NCBI RefSeq assembly: GCF_006151805.1
Contig: NZ_VDDA01000011.1
Span: forward strand, 62,001-126,000
Length of the DNA: 64,000 bases
Direction: 5' to 3'
DNA from: Methylobacterium terricola
GTDB lineage: Bacteria; Pseudomonadota; Alphaproteobacteria; Rhizobiales; Beijerinckiaceae
The notes beneath the pieces are model-generated. The model did no database searches. It was not told where the DNA came from and worked only from the letters and a program-made list of their open reading frames with translations. The position numbers and the translations under genes were made by a program. Of the stretch, positions 52,690-60,582 are shown piece after piece; position 1 is the stretch's first letter, and each line of letters begins with the position of its first letter.

Positions 52690-54141
52690 ATGGCGGTCAT
52701 CGCGGCCTTCGTGGTCAATGCGGCCCTCAACCTCGCCCTCGGCCTGCTCATCGCCCAGGTCCTGGGTCCGGCGGATTTCGGCCGCTTCGCCCTCGGCACC
52801 GCCGGGGCGGTGGCGCTCAACACCCTGGTGTTCGAGTGGCTGCGCCTCTCCGCCACCCGGTTCTATTCCGAGCGCGTCCGGCACGCGGAGCCGTGGATCC
52901 GCGGGATGCTCGACCGCGCCTACCTCGCGACCGCCCTGGGGCTCGTCGGCGCCGCCATCCTGGCCTTGGCCGGCCGGTCGCGTCTCGGCGACCCGGCCCT
53001 CCTCGCCGCGGCGGCCGCGGCGGCGGCGATCGGCCTCGGCCTGTTCGACTACGCGGCGGCGCTCGCCCGGGCGCGCTTCGATGGCGGGCTCTACCTGCGC
53101 CTCGTCCTGATCAAGAACGGCCTGACCCTGCCGCTGATGGTCGGCACCGCCCTGGCGACGAAGGACGCCGCCGCCGTCATGCTGGCCGGCGGCCTGAGCC
53201 AGTTCCTCGCCGCGGCCCTCGTCCGGCGCGCCTTCGCGGATCCGCCGATCGCGCACGACACCGCCCGCCGCCGCGACTCCCTGCGATTGTTCATGGGCTA
53301 CGGCCTGCCGATCGTCGCCGCCAACCTCGTCTACCAGCTGATGCCCTTCGCCAACCGCTGGGCGATCGCCGCCGGGGCGGGCTTCGCCGAGGCCGGCTAC
53401 TTCTCGCTCGCCGCCGATATCGGCGGGCGGATCTTCAGCACGCTGGGCGCCGCCCTCGATCTTCTGCTGTTCCAGATCGCGGTGCTGGCCGCCGAGACCC
53501 ACGGCCACGAGGCCGGGGAGGAGCAGGTCGCCCGCAACGGTGCGGTGGTGCTGGCCCTGATCCTGCCGAGCGCCGCCGGATTCTGGGCCGTGGCTCCGGC
53601 GCTCGAGGCGATCGCGGTGCCGGAGGCCTATCGCGGCCATTTCGTGCACTACACGCTGCTGCTGCTGCCGGGCCTCGTCGCCCTGGCGCTGATGAACTTC
53701 GCCCTCAACCCGATCTTCCAGATCCGCCGCCGCACCTCCCCGCTGATCGCCGCCGGGGTGATCGGGGCGCTCGTCAACCTCGTCGCGGCGCTGGCCCTCG
53801 CCGGCTCCTTCGGTCCCTCGGGCATCGCGGCGGCGCAGTCGCTGGGCTTCCTCGCCGCCCTGCTGTTCCTCGCCTGGCGCGCGCTCACCGGGCCGCAGCG
53901 CCTGCGGCTGCCGTGGCGCGACCTGACCGCCGTGGCGCTCGCCACGGCGGTGATGACCGCGGCGGTCCTGCCCCTGCGCGGGCTCGACCCCTGGCTCGCG
54001 CTGCCGGCCTGCATGGCGGCCGGCGGACTCGTCTACGGCGCGCTGGTCTGGTGGTTCGATATCGCGGGCTTGCGGAGCGCGGTGATGGCGCGGTTCGGGC
54101 GGGGCGTTCCGGCGGCGCAGGGACGTGCGGCATCACCCTGA
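52690..54141 (+). CDS. Polysaccharide flippase-like membrane protein (MOP/Wzx superfamily)
   Basis: The 483-residue protein has 12-14 hydrophobic segments spread along its length and the N-terminal LLIAQVLGPADFGRFALGTAG block typical of O-antigen/polysaccharide flippases. It would translocate lipid-linked oligosaccharide across the inner membrane. With the adjacent glycosyltransferase it forms a minimal glycan pair; no polymerase, exporter or priming transferase is adjacent. The start at 52690 (MAVIAAFVVNAALN) places the first helix directly at the N-terminus, so a few upstream residues might be missing. Confidence 0.85.
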   Translation: MAVIAAFVVNAALNLALGLLIAQVLGPADFGRFALGTAGAVALNTLVFEWLRLSATRFYSERVRHAEPWIRGMLDRAYLATALGLVGAAILALAGRSRLGDPALLAAAAAAAAIGLGLFDYAAALARARFDGGLYLRLVLIKNGLTLPLMVGTALATKDAAAVMLAGGLSQFLAAALVRRAFADPPIAHDTARRRDSLRLFMGYGLPIVAANLVYQLMPFANRWAIAAGAGFAEAGYFSLAADIGGRIFSTLGAALDLLLFQIAVLAAETHGHEAGEEQVARNGAVVLALILPSAAGFWAVAPALEAIAVPEAYRGHFVHYTLLLLPGLVALALMNFALNPIFQIRRRTSPLIAAGVIGALVNLVAALALAGSFGPSGIAAAQSLGFLAALLFLAWRALTGPQRLRLPWRDLTAVALATAVMTAAVLPLRGLDPWLALPACMAAGGLVYGALVWWFDIAGLRSAVMARFGRGVPAAQGRAASP

Positions 54142-54246
54142 CCTGACGCCGCCGCTCCCGCTTGCAACCGGCCGCGGATGCCCGCAAAGATCCGCGCCCG
54201 ATCCCCGCGCATCCGGCGCGGCCTTATCCCGGCGAGCGAGCCCCCG

Positions 54247-55425
54247 ATGAGCATCTACCAGCCCCGGAGCGAGGCGGAGGCCGCCGGCCTGATCGGCGAG
54301 GCGGCGGCGCGGGGCGAACGGCTGCGGCTCGTCGGCGGCGGCACCCGGGCCGGGATCGGCCGCCCCGCGCAGGACGAGGCGACCCTGTCGGCGGCGGGGC
54401 TCACCGGCATCACCCTGTACGAGCCGGCCGAGCTCGTCATCGCGGCCCGGGCCGGCACGCCGCTCGCAGAGGTCGAGGCGCGGCTCGCCGAGGGCGGCCA
54501 GATGCTGCCCTTCGAGCCGATGGACCACCGCGCCCTCATGGGCTCCACCGGCGCGCCGACCATCGGGGCGGTCGCCGCCGGCAACGTCTCGGGGCCGCGG
54601 CGCATCGCCGGCGGGGCCGCCCGCGACAGCCTGATCGGCGTGCGCTTCGTCAACGGGCGGGGCGAGACGGTGAAGTCCGGCGGCCGGGTGATGAAGAACG
54701 TCACCGGCCTCGACCTCGTGAAGCTGATGGCCGGGTCCTGGGGCACGCTGGGCTTCCTCACCGAGGTCACCTTCAAGGTGCTGCCGGTGCCGGAGCGGAC
54801 CGCGACCCTGGTGCTGGCCGGCCTCGACGAGGCCCGCGCCGTCGAGGCGATGAGCCTGGCGCTGGGCTCGCCGTTCGAGATCACCGGCGCCGCCCACCTG
54901 CCGGAGGGGATCGACGGCCCCGCCCGCACGCTCCTGCGCATCGAGGGCTTCACGGCCTCGGTCGATTACCGCCTGGGCGAGCTGACCCGGCTGCTGCGCC
55001 GCTTCGGCAAGCCCGAGATCCAGGAGGGTGAGACCGCGGGCAAGCTCTGGCTCTCGGTCCGCGACGTCCTGCCCTTCGCCGGCAGCGACGAGGCGGTGTG
55101 GCGTCTCTCGACCGCGCCGGGCCGCGGCCCGGCCGTGACCGCGGCGATCGCTGCCGCCCGGCCGGCGCGCTGGTTCTACGATTGGGGCGGCGGCCTCGTC
55201 TGGCTCGCCACCCCGGCGACCGGCGATGCGGGCGCGCAGGCCGTGCGGGCGGCCGTCGCCGGCGGCGGCCATGCCACCCTGGTGCGCGCCCCGGATTCCG
55301 TGCGGGCGGCGGTGCCGGTCTTCGAGCCCCTGTCCGAGCCGCTGATGCGGATCACCGCCGGCCTCAAGGCGGCGCACGATCCTGCCGGCCTGTTCAACCC
55401 GGGGCGGATGTACGCCGGCATCTGA
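54247..55425 (+). CDS. glcE: Glycolate oxidase FAD-binding subunit GlcE-like
   Basis: The 392-residue flavoprotein has the FAD-binding PCMH fold: RLVGGGTRAGIG near residue 27, the MGSTGAPTIGAVAAGNVSGPRR block near residue 98, and GRVMKNVTGLDLVKLMAGSWGTLGFLTEVTFKVLP near 142-176, then the GlcE C-terminus ending FNPGRMYAGI. GlcE works with GlcD and the iron-sulfur GlcF to oxidise glycolate to glyoxylate. Neither partner is adjacent here, unlike the usual glcDEF order; the operon here instead continues with VOC and phosphoesterase genes. They may be encoded elsewhere. Confidence 0.88.
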   Translation: MSIYQPRSEAEAAGLIGEAAARGERLRLVGGGTRAGIGRPAQDEATLSAAGLTGITLYEPAELVIAARAGTPLAEVEARLAEGGQMLPFEPMDHRALMGSTGAPTIGAVAAGNVSGPRRIAGGAARDSLIGVRFVNGRGETVKSGGRVMKNVTGLDLVKLMAGSWGTLGFLTEVTFKVLPVPERTATLVLAGLDEARAVEAMSLALGSPFEITGAAHLPEGIDGPARTLLRIEGFTASVDYRLGELTRLLRRFGKPEIQEGETAGKLWLSVRDVLPFAGSDEAVWRLSTAPGRGPAVTAAIAAARPARWFYDWGGGLVWLATPATGDAGAQAVRAAVAGGGHATLVRAPDSVRAAVPVFEPLSEPLMRITAGLKAAHDPAGLFNPGRMYAGI

Positions 55426-55453
55426 TCACCGCAACCGTCTGGGAGACAAGACC

Positions 55454-55861
55454 GTGAGCGTCATCTCGCATGTCTGCGTCGGCACGGCCGATCTCGCGCG
55501 CGCCGTCGCCTTCTACGCCCCGATCTTCGAGGAACTCGGCCTGCGGCTCCGCTTCCACGAACCGGAGAACGGCTGGGCCGGCTGGATGCCGCGGGACGCC
55601 GACCGGCCGCTGCTGATCGTCGGGCGGCCGTGGAACGGGCAGGCGCCCCACCCGGGCAACGGGCCGATGACGGCGCTGACCGCCCGGTCGCGGGCGAGCG
55701 TCGACCGCTGCCATGCGCTGGCGCTTGCGGCCGGCGGCACCTGCGAGGGTCCTCCCGGCTTACGGCCGCACTATCATCCTGACTATTACGGCGCCTATGT
55801 CCGTGATCCCGACGGCAACAAGCTCTGCGTGGTGTGTCATGAAGCCGAAGGCGATGCCTGA
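55454..55861 (+). CDS. VOC (glyoxalase/dioxygenase superfamily) protein
   Basis: The 135-residue protein has the vicinal oxygen chelate pattern: VISHVCVGTADLARAVAFYAPIFEELG at the start and YYGAYVRDPDGNKLCVVCH at the end, with a metal-ligand-type His near residue 7 and an Asp/Glu pair later. Substrate unknown. It starts with GTG, 28 bp after glcE, and is followed 21 bp later by a phosphoesterase gene, so the three probably form one operon. Confidence 0.88.
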   Translation: MSVISHVCVGTADLARAVAFYAPIFEELGLRLRFHEPENGWAGWMPRDADRPLLIVGRPWNGQAPHPGNGPMTALTARSRASVDRCHALALAAGGTCEGPPGLRPHYHPDYYGAYVRDPDGNKLCVVCHEAEGDA

Positions 55862-55882
55862 GAGACCGGCCGGGTTCCCGGC

Positions 55883-56806
55883 GTGACGCCCTCCGAGCGC
55901 TCCCCCGCGGTGTTCCGTCTCGCCCACCTCACCGATCCGCATGTCGGCCCGCTGCCGCGCCCGCGCCTGCGCCAGCTGATGAGCAAGCGCGCCACCGGCT
56001 GGGTCAACTGGAGCCGCGGCCGCAAGCTCACTCACGACATGGAGATCCTGGCCGCCCTGGTGGCCGATCTGCGCGCCGCAAGCCCCGATCACATCGCCTG
56101 CACGGGCGATCTCTGCAACATCGGCCTGCCGAGCGAGTGGGAGACCGCCCGCGTCTTCATGGAGGGACTCGGCGAGCCCGGCTTCGTCAGCTTCGTGCCC
56201 GGCAACCACGACGCCTACGTGCGCGGCTCGCTCAAAGGTCTGCTCGACGCGGTCGGCCCCTGGACCCGGGACGATGCCGGGCGCGACAAGGCGTTTCCCT
56301 ACCTGCGCCGCCGGGGACCGCTCGCCCTCGTCGGGCTGTCCTCGGCGATCCCGACCGCGCCCTTCGTGGCGACGGGTCGGCTCGGCTCCGACCAGATCCG
56401 CGCCGCCGAGCAGATGCTGAAGGACCTCGCCGCCGAGCCCGAGCGGCCGTGCCGGGTGGTGATGATCCACCATCCGCCGCATGTCGGCGGCGCCAAGGCC
56501 GGGCGCCATCTCACCGACGCCCACGCCTTCGAGGCGATGATCGGCCGCGTCGGCGCCGACCTCGTGCTGCATGGCCACAACCATGTCGGCTCGGTCGCCT
56601 TCCTGATGGCGCCGGGTGGACGGCGGGTGCCGGTGATCGGCGCGCCCTCGGCCTCGGCCCGCGGCGGCGCGCTCAAGCACTGCGCCGGCTACCACCTCTA
56701 CGAGATCGAACGCACCGCCACCGGCTACGCGCTCACCGCCACCCTGCGCGGCCTGCTGCCGGAGGGGGGATTGGGCGATCTCGGCACCCTGACGCTCAAG
56801 GCGTGA
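55883..56806 (+). CDS. Metallophosphoesterase (calcineurin-like)
   Basis: The 307-residue cytoplasmic protein carries the full metallophosphoesterase motif set: LAHLTDPHVGP, CTGDLCNIG, VPGNHDAYVRG, VMIHHPPHVGG and LHGHNHVGS. The order and spacing resemble Icc/CpdA-like or GpdQ-like phosphodiesterases, but the substrate cannot be assigned. The start is GTG at 55883 or possibly a few codons later. It is the third gene of the glcE-VOC operon. Confidence 0.9.
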   Translation: MTPSERSPAVFRLAHLTDPHVGPLPRPRLRQLMSKRATGWVNWSRGRKLTHDMEILAALVADLRAASPDHIACTGDLCNIGLPSEWETARVFMEGLGEPGFVSFVPGNHDAYVRGSLKGLLDAVGPWTRDDAGRDKAFPYLRRRGPLALVGLSSAIPTAPFVATGRLGSDQIRAAEQMLKDLAAEPERPCRVVMIHHPPHVGGAKAGRHLTDAHAFEAMIGRVGADLVLHGHNHVGSVAFLMAPGGRRVPVIGAPSASARGGALKHCAGYHLYEIERTATGYALTATLRGLLPEGGLGDLGTLTLKA

Positions 56807-56994
56807 GATTGCCGGCGCAAGATCCCCGGCCTGGTCCCTAAGGTCTAACCCGCGCCGCAACATTTCAGGCGAGCGGACGTTCACCCGCCGACGCGCCGCC
56901 CCGCTGGGGCGCGCCGATGGTGCGGCAGGGGAGGCGGCTCGGCCGCCCGCGGCGGGGCTTCGCGTCCCCGGCCCCGAGGAGCGAGGTCACGCGG

Positions 56995-59271
56995 ATGGCG
57001 GACGAAGCAGGCGACGTGAGGGCGCAGGTCGCGAACGCGCGCGCCGAGGATGTCGGCCGGGGCGTCGCCCGGGTCGGCGCGGCGGTTCTCCAGGGCCTCG
57101 GCCTGCAGGAGGGCCAGCCGATCGAGATCATCGGCAAGCGCCACACCACGGCGCTCGCCATCGCGCTCGGCCAGGAGGACGAGGGTCTCAGCATCATCCG
57201 CCTCGACGGTCTCCAGCGCGTCAATGCCGGCGTCGGCTCCGGCGACCACGTCGAGATCCGCAAGGCCGAGGTGCGGCCGGCGACCCGGGTGGTGCTGGCC
57301 CCGGCCCAGAAGAACCTGCGCCTGCAAGGCTCCGGCGAGGCCCTGCGCCGCACCTTCTACCGCCGGCCGCTCGTGTCGGGCGACGTGATCTCGACCTCGG
57401 TGCCCTCGCGCTTTGCCCGCGATCAGGTGCCGGAGGAGCTGCGCCAGATGTTCAGCCTGCCGGCCTACGGGTTGCAGGAAATCCGCCTCGTCGTGGTCTC
57501 GACGCAGCCGGCCCGCGGCATCGTCCAGGTCACCGCCGAGACCGAGGTCGAGCTGCGCCCGCTCTACGAGGAGCCGAAGGAGGTCCGCCGCGCCGACGTC
57601 ACCTACGACGACATCGGGGGGCTGGGCACGACCGTCGACCAGGTGCGGGAGATGGTCGAGCTCCCCTTGCGCCACCCCGAGCTGTTCCAGCGCCTCGGCA
57701 TCGACCCGCCGAAGGGCGTGCTGCTCTACGGGCCTCCCGGCACCGGCAAGACCCTGCTGGCCCGGGCGGTCGCCAACGAGACCGAGGCGCAGTTCTTCCA
57801 CATCGCCGGCCCCGAGATCATGGGCAGCCAGTACGGCGAGTCCGAGCAGCGCCTTCGCCAGATCTTCTCCGAGGCGCAGCGCAACGCCCCGGCGATCATC
57901 TTCATCGACGAGATCGACTCGATCGCCCCGAAGCGCGAGGAGGTCCGCGGCGAGGTCGAGCGGCGCATCGTCGCGCAATTGCTGACCCTGATGGACGGGC
58001 TCGAGCCGCGCCAGAACATCGTGGTGATCGGCGCCACCAACCGGCGCGACGCGATCGACGAGGCCCTGCGCCGGCCCGGCCGCTTCGACCGCGAGATCAT
58101 CATCGGCGTGCCCGACGAGCCCGGCCGGCGCGAGGTGCTGACCATCCACACCCGCGGCATGCCGCTCGGCGACAATGTCGACCTCGACGAGATCGCCCGC
58201 ACCACCTACGGCTTCGTCGGCGCCGACCTCTCGGCGCTGGCCCGCGAGGCAGCGATGGACGCGCTCCGCCGCGTGCTGCCGCAGATCAACCTCAAGGAGG
58301 GGATCCCGCCCGAGATCCTGGAGGCGCTCCAGGTCTGCCGCGAGGACTTTTTGAACGCCTTGAAGCGGGTGCAGCCCTCGGCGCTGCGCGAGATCATGAT
58401 CCAGGTCCCGAACGTCACCTGGGACGATATCGGGGGCCTCGGCGAGGTGCAGACCAAGCTGCGGGAGGGCGTCGAGCTGCCCTTGCGCAACCCGGAGGCG
58501 TTCCGCCGCATCGGCATCCGCCCGGCCAAGGGCTTCCTGCTGTTCGGGCCGCCCGGCACCGGCAAGACCCTGCTCGCCAAGGCGGTGGCGCGGGAGGCGC
58601 AGGCCAATTTCGTCGCCACCAAGTCCTCCGACCTGCTCTCGAAATGGTACGGCGAATCCGAGCAGCAGGTCTCGCGCCTGTTCGCCCGCGCCCGCCAGGT
58701 CGCCCCGACGGTGATCTTCATCGACGAGATCGATTCGCTCGCTCCCGTCCGCGGCGGCGGCCTCGGCGAGCCGGCCGTGACCGAGCGGGTGGTCAACACC
58801 ATCCTCGCCGAGATGGACGGGCTGGAGGAGCTGCAGGGCGTGGTGGTGGTGGCCGCCACCAACCGGCCGAACCTCGTCGATCCGGCGTTGCTGCGCCCCG
58901 GCCGGTTCGACGAACTGGTCTACGTGCCGGTGCCGACCATCGCGGGGCGCCGCCACATCCTGGGCATCCACACCCGGTCGATGCCGCTTGCCGACGACGT
59001 CGACCTCGATGCGCTGGCCGAGCGCACGACCCGCTTCACCGGCGCCGATCTCGAGGATCTGACGCGTCGCGCCGGCCTGATGTCCCTGCGCGAGAACCTG
59101 GCGAGCGAGCGGGTGACGCAGGCCCATTTCGACGCGGCCCTGCACGAGACCCGGGCTTCGGTGACGCCCGAGATGGAGCAGGATTACGAGACCATGCTGC
59201 GGACCCTCAAGCAGGAGGGGCCGCAGCGCCAGCCGATCGGTTTCATGCCGCTCCGGCACGCCGCGGAATAG
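56995..59271 (+). CDS. CDC48/p97 family AAA ATPase
   Basis: This is a 758-residue, two-ring AAA+ unfoldase with the plan of archaeal VAT and eukaryotic p97. The N-domain (about 5-190) is a double-psi beta-barrel plus a four-stranded barrel. D1 has Walker A GPPGTGKT at 246-253, Walker B IIFIDEIDS and an arginine-finger RRPGRFDRE. D2 has Walker A GPPGTGKT near 519, Walker B VIFIDEIDS and LRPGRFDE, with pore loop KWYGESE. Both rings look active. The ATG at 56995 (MADEAGDVRAQ) is chosen. Such genes are patchy in bacteria; the substrate or adaptor is unknown. Confidence 0.94.
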   Translation: MADEAGDVRAQVANARAEDVGRGVARVGAAVLQGLGLQEGQPIEIIGKRHTTALAIALGQEDEGLSIIRLDGLQRVNAGVGSGDHVEIRKAEVRPATRVVLAPAQKNLRLQGSGEALRRTFYRRPLVSGDVISTSVPSRFARDQVPEELRQMFSLPAYGLQEIRLVVVSTQPARGIVQVTAETEVELRPLYEEPKEVRRADVTYDDIGGLGTTVDQVREMVELPLRHPELFQRLGIDPPKGVLLYGPPGTGKTLLARAVANETEAQFFHIAGPEIMGSQYGESEQRLRQIFSEAQRNAPAIIFIDEIDSIAPKREEVRGEVERRIVAQLLTLMDGLEPRQNIVVIGATNRRDAIDEALRRPGRFDREIIIGVPDEPGRREVLTIHTRGMPLGDNVDLDEIARTTYGFVGADLSALAREAAMDALRRVLPQINLKEGIPPEILEALQVCREDFLNALKRVQPSALREIMIQVPNVTWDDIGGLGEVQTKLREGVELPLRNPEAFRRIGIRPAKGFLLFGPPGTGKTLLAKAVAREAQANFVATKSSDLLSKWYGESEQQVSRLFARARQVAPTVIFIDEIDSLAPVRGGGLGEPAVTERVVNTILAEMDGLEELQGVVVVAATNRPNLVDPALLRPGRFDELVYVPVPTIAGRRHILGIHTRSMPLADDVDLDALAERTTRFTGADLEDLTRRAGLMSLRENLASERVTQAHFDAALHETRASVTPEMEQDYETMLRTLKQEGPQRQPIGFMPLRHAAE

Positions 59272-59394
59272 TCCGGTTCGTCGCCGGGCGGCCTGTGGCG
59301 CGAAAGCACCATGGGCTGCCCCGCGATTGTTTCCGCCCTGTTTTCGCCACAGCCCGGCGGCCAACCCGTTCGACGTTTCTTCGAACGGGAGGGG

Positions 59395-59982
59395 ATGATG
59401 ACCCGTCTGACCGCGCCGCGGCGCCTGCTGAAGCCGCTCCTGACGGCCGCGACCCTGCTGACCCTGGCAGCGCCGGCCCAGGCCCTCGGCCTGCTCGACC
59501 GCGGGCCGATCGCCGACTTCCTGACGGTGTTCCGCCAGCAGGGCGTGCCGCGCCAGACCATCGGCTGGAACAGCCCCTACAAGCCCGGCACGGTGGTGAT
59601 CTCGACCAGCCAGCGCCGGCTCTACTACATCCTGCCGAACCAGGAGGCGGTGCAGTACGGCGTCGGCGTCGGCCGCGAGGGCTTCTCCTGGGCCGGCACC
59701 AAGACCGTGACGATGAAGAAGGAATGGCCGGCCTGGCGTCCCCCTGAGCAGATGATCAAGCGCCGCCCCGACCTGCCGCGCTACATGGCCGGCGGCAACG
59801 ACAACCCCCTCGGCGCGCGCGCGCTCTATCTCGGCTCGTCGCTCTACCGCATCCACGGCTCGAACGAGCCGGAGACGATCGGCGCTGCGGTGTCCTCGGG
59901 CTGCATCCGGATGACCAACCGGGATGTGATCGATCTGTATGATCGCGTGAAGGTGGGAACGAAGGTGGTGGTACTGCCGTAG
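59395..59982 (+). CDS. L,D-transpeptidase (YkuD domain), secreted
   Basis: The 195-residue protein has a signal peptide (about residues 1-30, ending APAQA) and an ErfK/YbiS/YkuD domain: PGTVVISTSQRRLYYILPNQE, YGVGVGREGFSW and the active-site stretch IHGSNEPETIGAAVSSGCIRM with catalytic Cys near residue 168. It would form 3-3 cross-links in peptidoglycan or attach lipoproteins. Two adjacent ATG codons (MMTRL) follow GGGAGGGG. It is followed by the repeat-bounded GIY-YIG remnant. Confidence 0.93.
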   Translation: MMTRLTAPRRLLKPLLTAATLLTLAAPAQALGLLDRGPIADFLTVFRQQGVPRQTIGWNSPYKPGTVVISTSQRRLYYILPNQEAVQYGVGVGREGFSWAGTKTVTMKKEWPAWRPPEQMIKRRPDLPRYMAGGNDNPLGARALYLGSSLYRIHGSNEPETIGAAVSSGCIRMTNRDVIDLYDRVKVGTKVVVLP

Positions 59983-60050
59983 GGGTCTTCGGCAAGATCA
60001 GTTTTTACCTGAACGCGAAGCGGCTGTGTTAGCGTGTGTGCTGATATTTT

Positions 60051-60124
60051 GAGCCGCTTCGCAGCAATTCTTGTGCTGGATCCCGGATCTCCTTCCGCTT
60101 ACGCTGCAGTCGTCCGGGAAAGGG
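60051..60124 (+). repeat. Left inverted repeat of the GIY-YIG element
   Basis: This 74-bp sequence is the inverted copy of 60452-60524. The reverse complement differs by one indel and about three substitutions. It includes GAGCCGCTTCGCAGC, CTGGATCCCGGATCTCC and CGTCCGGGAAAGGG. Its inner end is 10 bp from the GIY-YIG start codon. Confidence 0.9.
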
Positions 60125-60134
60125 CGGCGCGCGC

Positions 60135-60428
60135 ATGGCAAAGGGTGGTGTCGTCTATATGCTGGCGAGCGGGCGTAACGGTACGCTCTATCTCGGATCG
60201 ACGGTAGATCTGAGTCGGAGGATCTACGAGCATCAGCAGGCTCACACACCCGGTTTTACGACTCGTTATCATGTAAACCAACTGGTCTGATACGAGCGCT
60301 ACGACTTGATCACCGACGCACGCCATCGCGAATATTCGCTTAAAAAGTGGCGTAGCGCTTGGAAGCTGGCGCTGGTCGAGGCCATGAACCCGGGCTGGCG
60401 TGATCTCTCAGCCGACCTCAACAATTGA
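60135..60428 (+). pseudogene. GIY-YIG nuclease family gene with in-frame stop
   Basis: The frame codes for a 97-residue GIY-YIG domain protein of the UPF0213/YhbQ-like class: VVYMLASGRNGTLYLGSTVD supplies the GIY- and YIG-type tyrosines, RRIYEHQQ the conserved Arg and His region, and REYSLKKWRSAWKLALVEAMNP the Glu-containing helix. Codon 52 is TGA at 60288-60290, exactly where relatives have Trp in LVWYE. No other damage is seen, so the inactivation is recent or a single point change. The gene is bounded by inverted repeats on both sides and lies in a 600-bp gap. Confidence 0.88.
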
Positions 60429-60451
60429 AGCAAGATACTTTTTTCACCCAC

Positions 60452-60524
60452 CCCTTTCCCGGACGACTGCAGCGAAGCGGAAGGAGATCCGGGATCCAGC
60501 ACAAGACGTGCCGCGAAGCGGCTC
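60452..60524 (-). repeat. Right inverted repeat of the GIY-YIG element
   Basis: This is the inverted partner of 60051-60124. It begins 23 bp after the GIY-YIG stop codon and runs from CCCTTTCCCGGACGACTGC to GCCGCGAAGCGGCTC. A second copy of both arms without the gene lies at 41939-42118. The 58 bp between it and the oxidase gene holds nothing I recognise. Confidence 0.9.
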
Positions 60525-60582
60525 GAACGATCAGCGCAACCGCCGACAAAGCCGCTTCGCCCCAAGTGTGAAACGCCGTGGC

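Noticed and set aside
60288..60290. TGA as selenocysteine codon
   Set aside because: The position is Trp, not Cys, in the family, and no hairpin resembling a bacterial SECIS follows directly.
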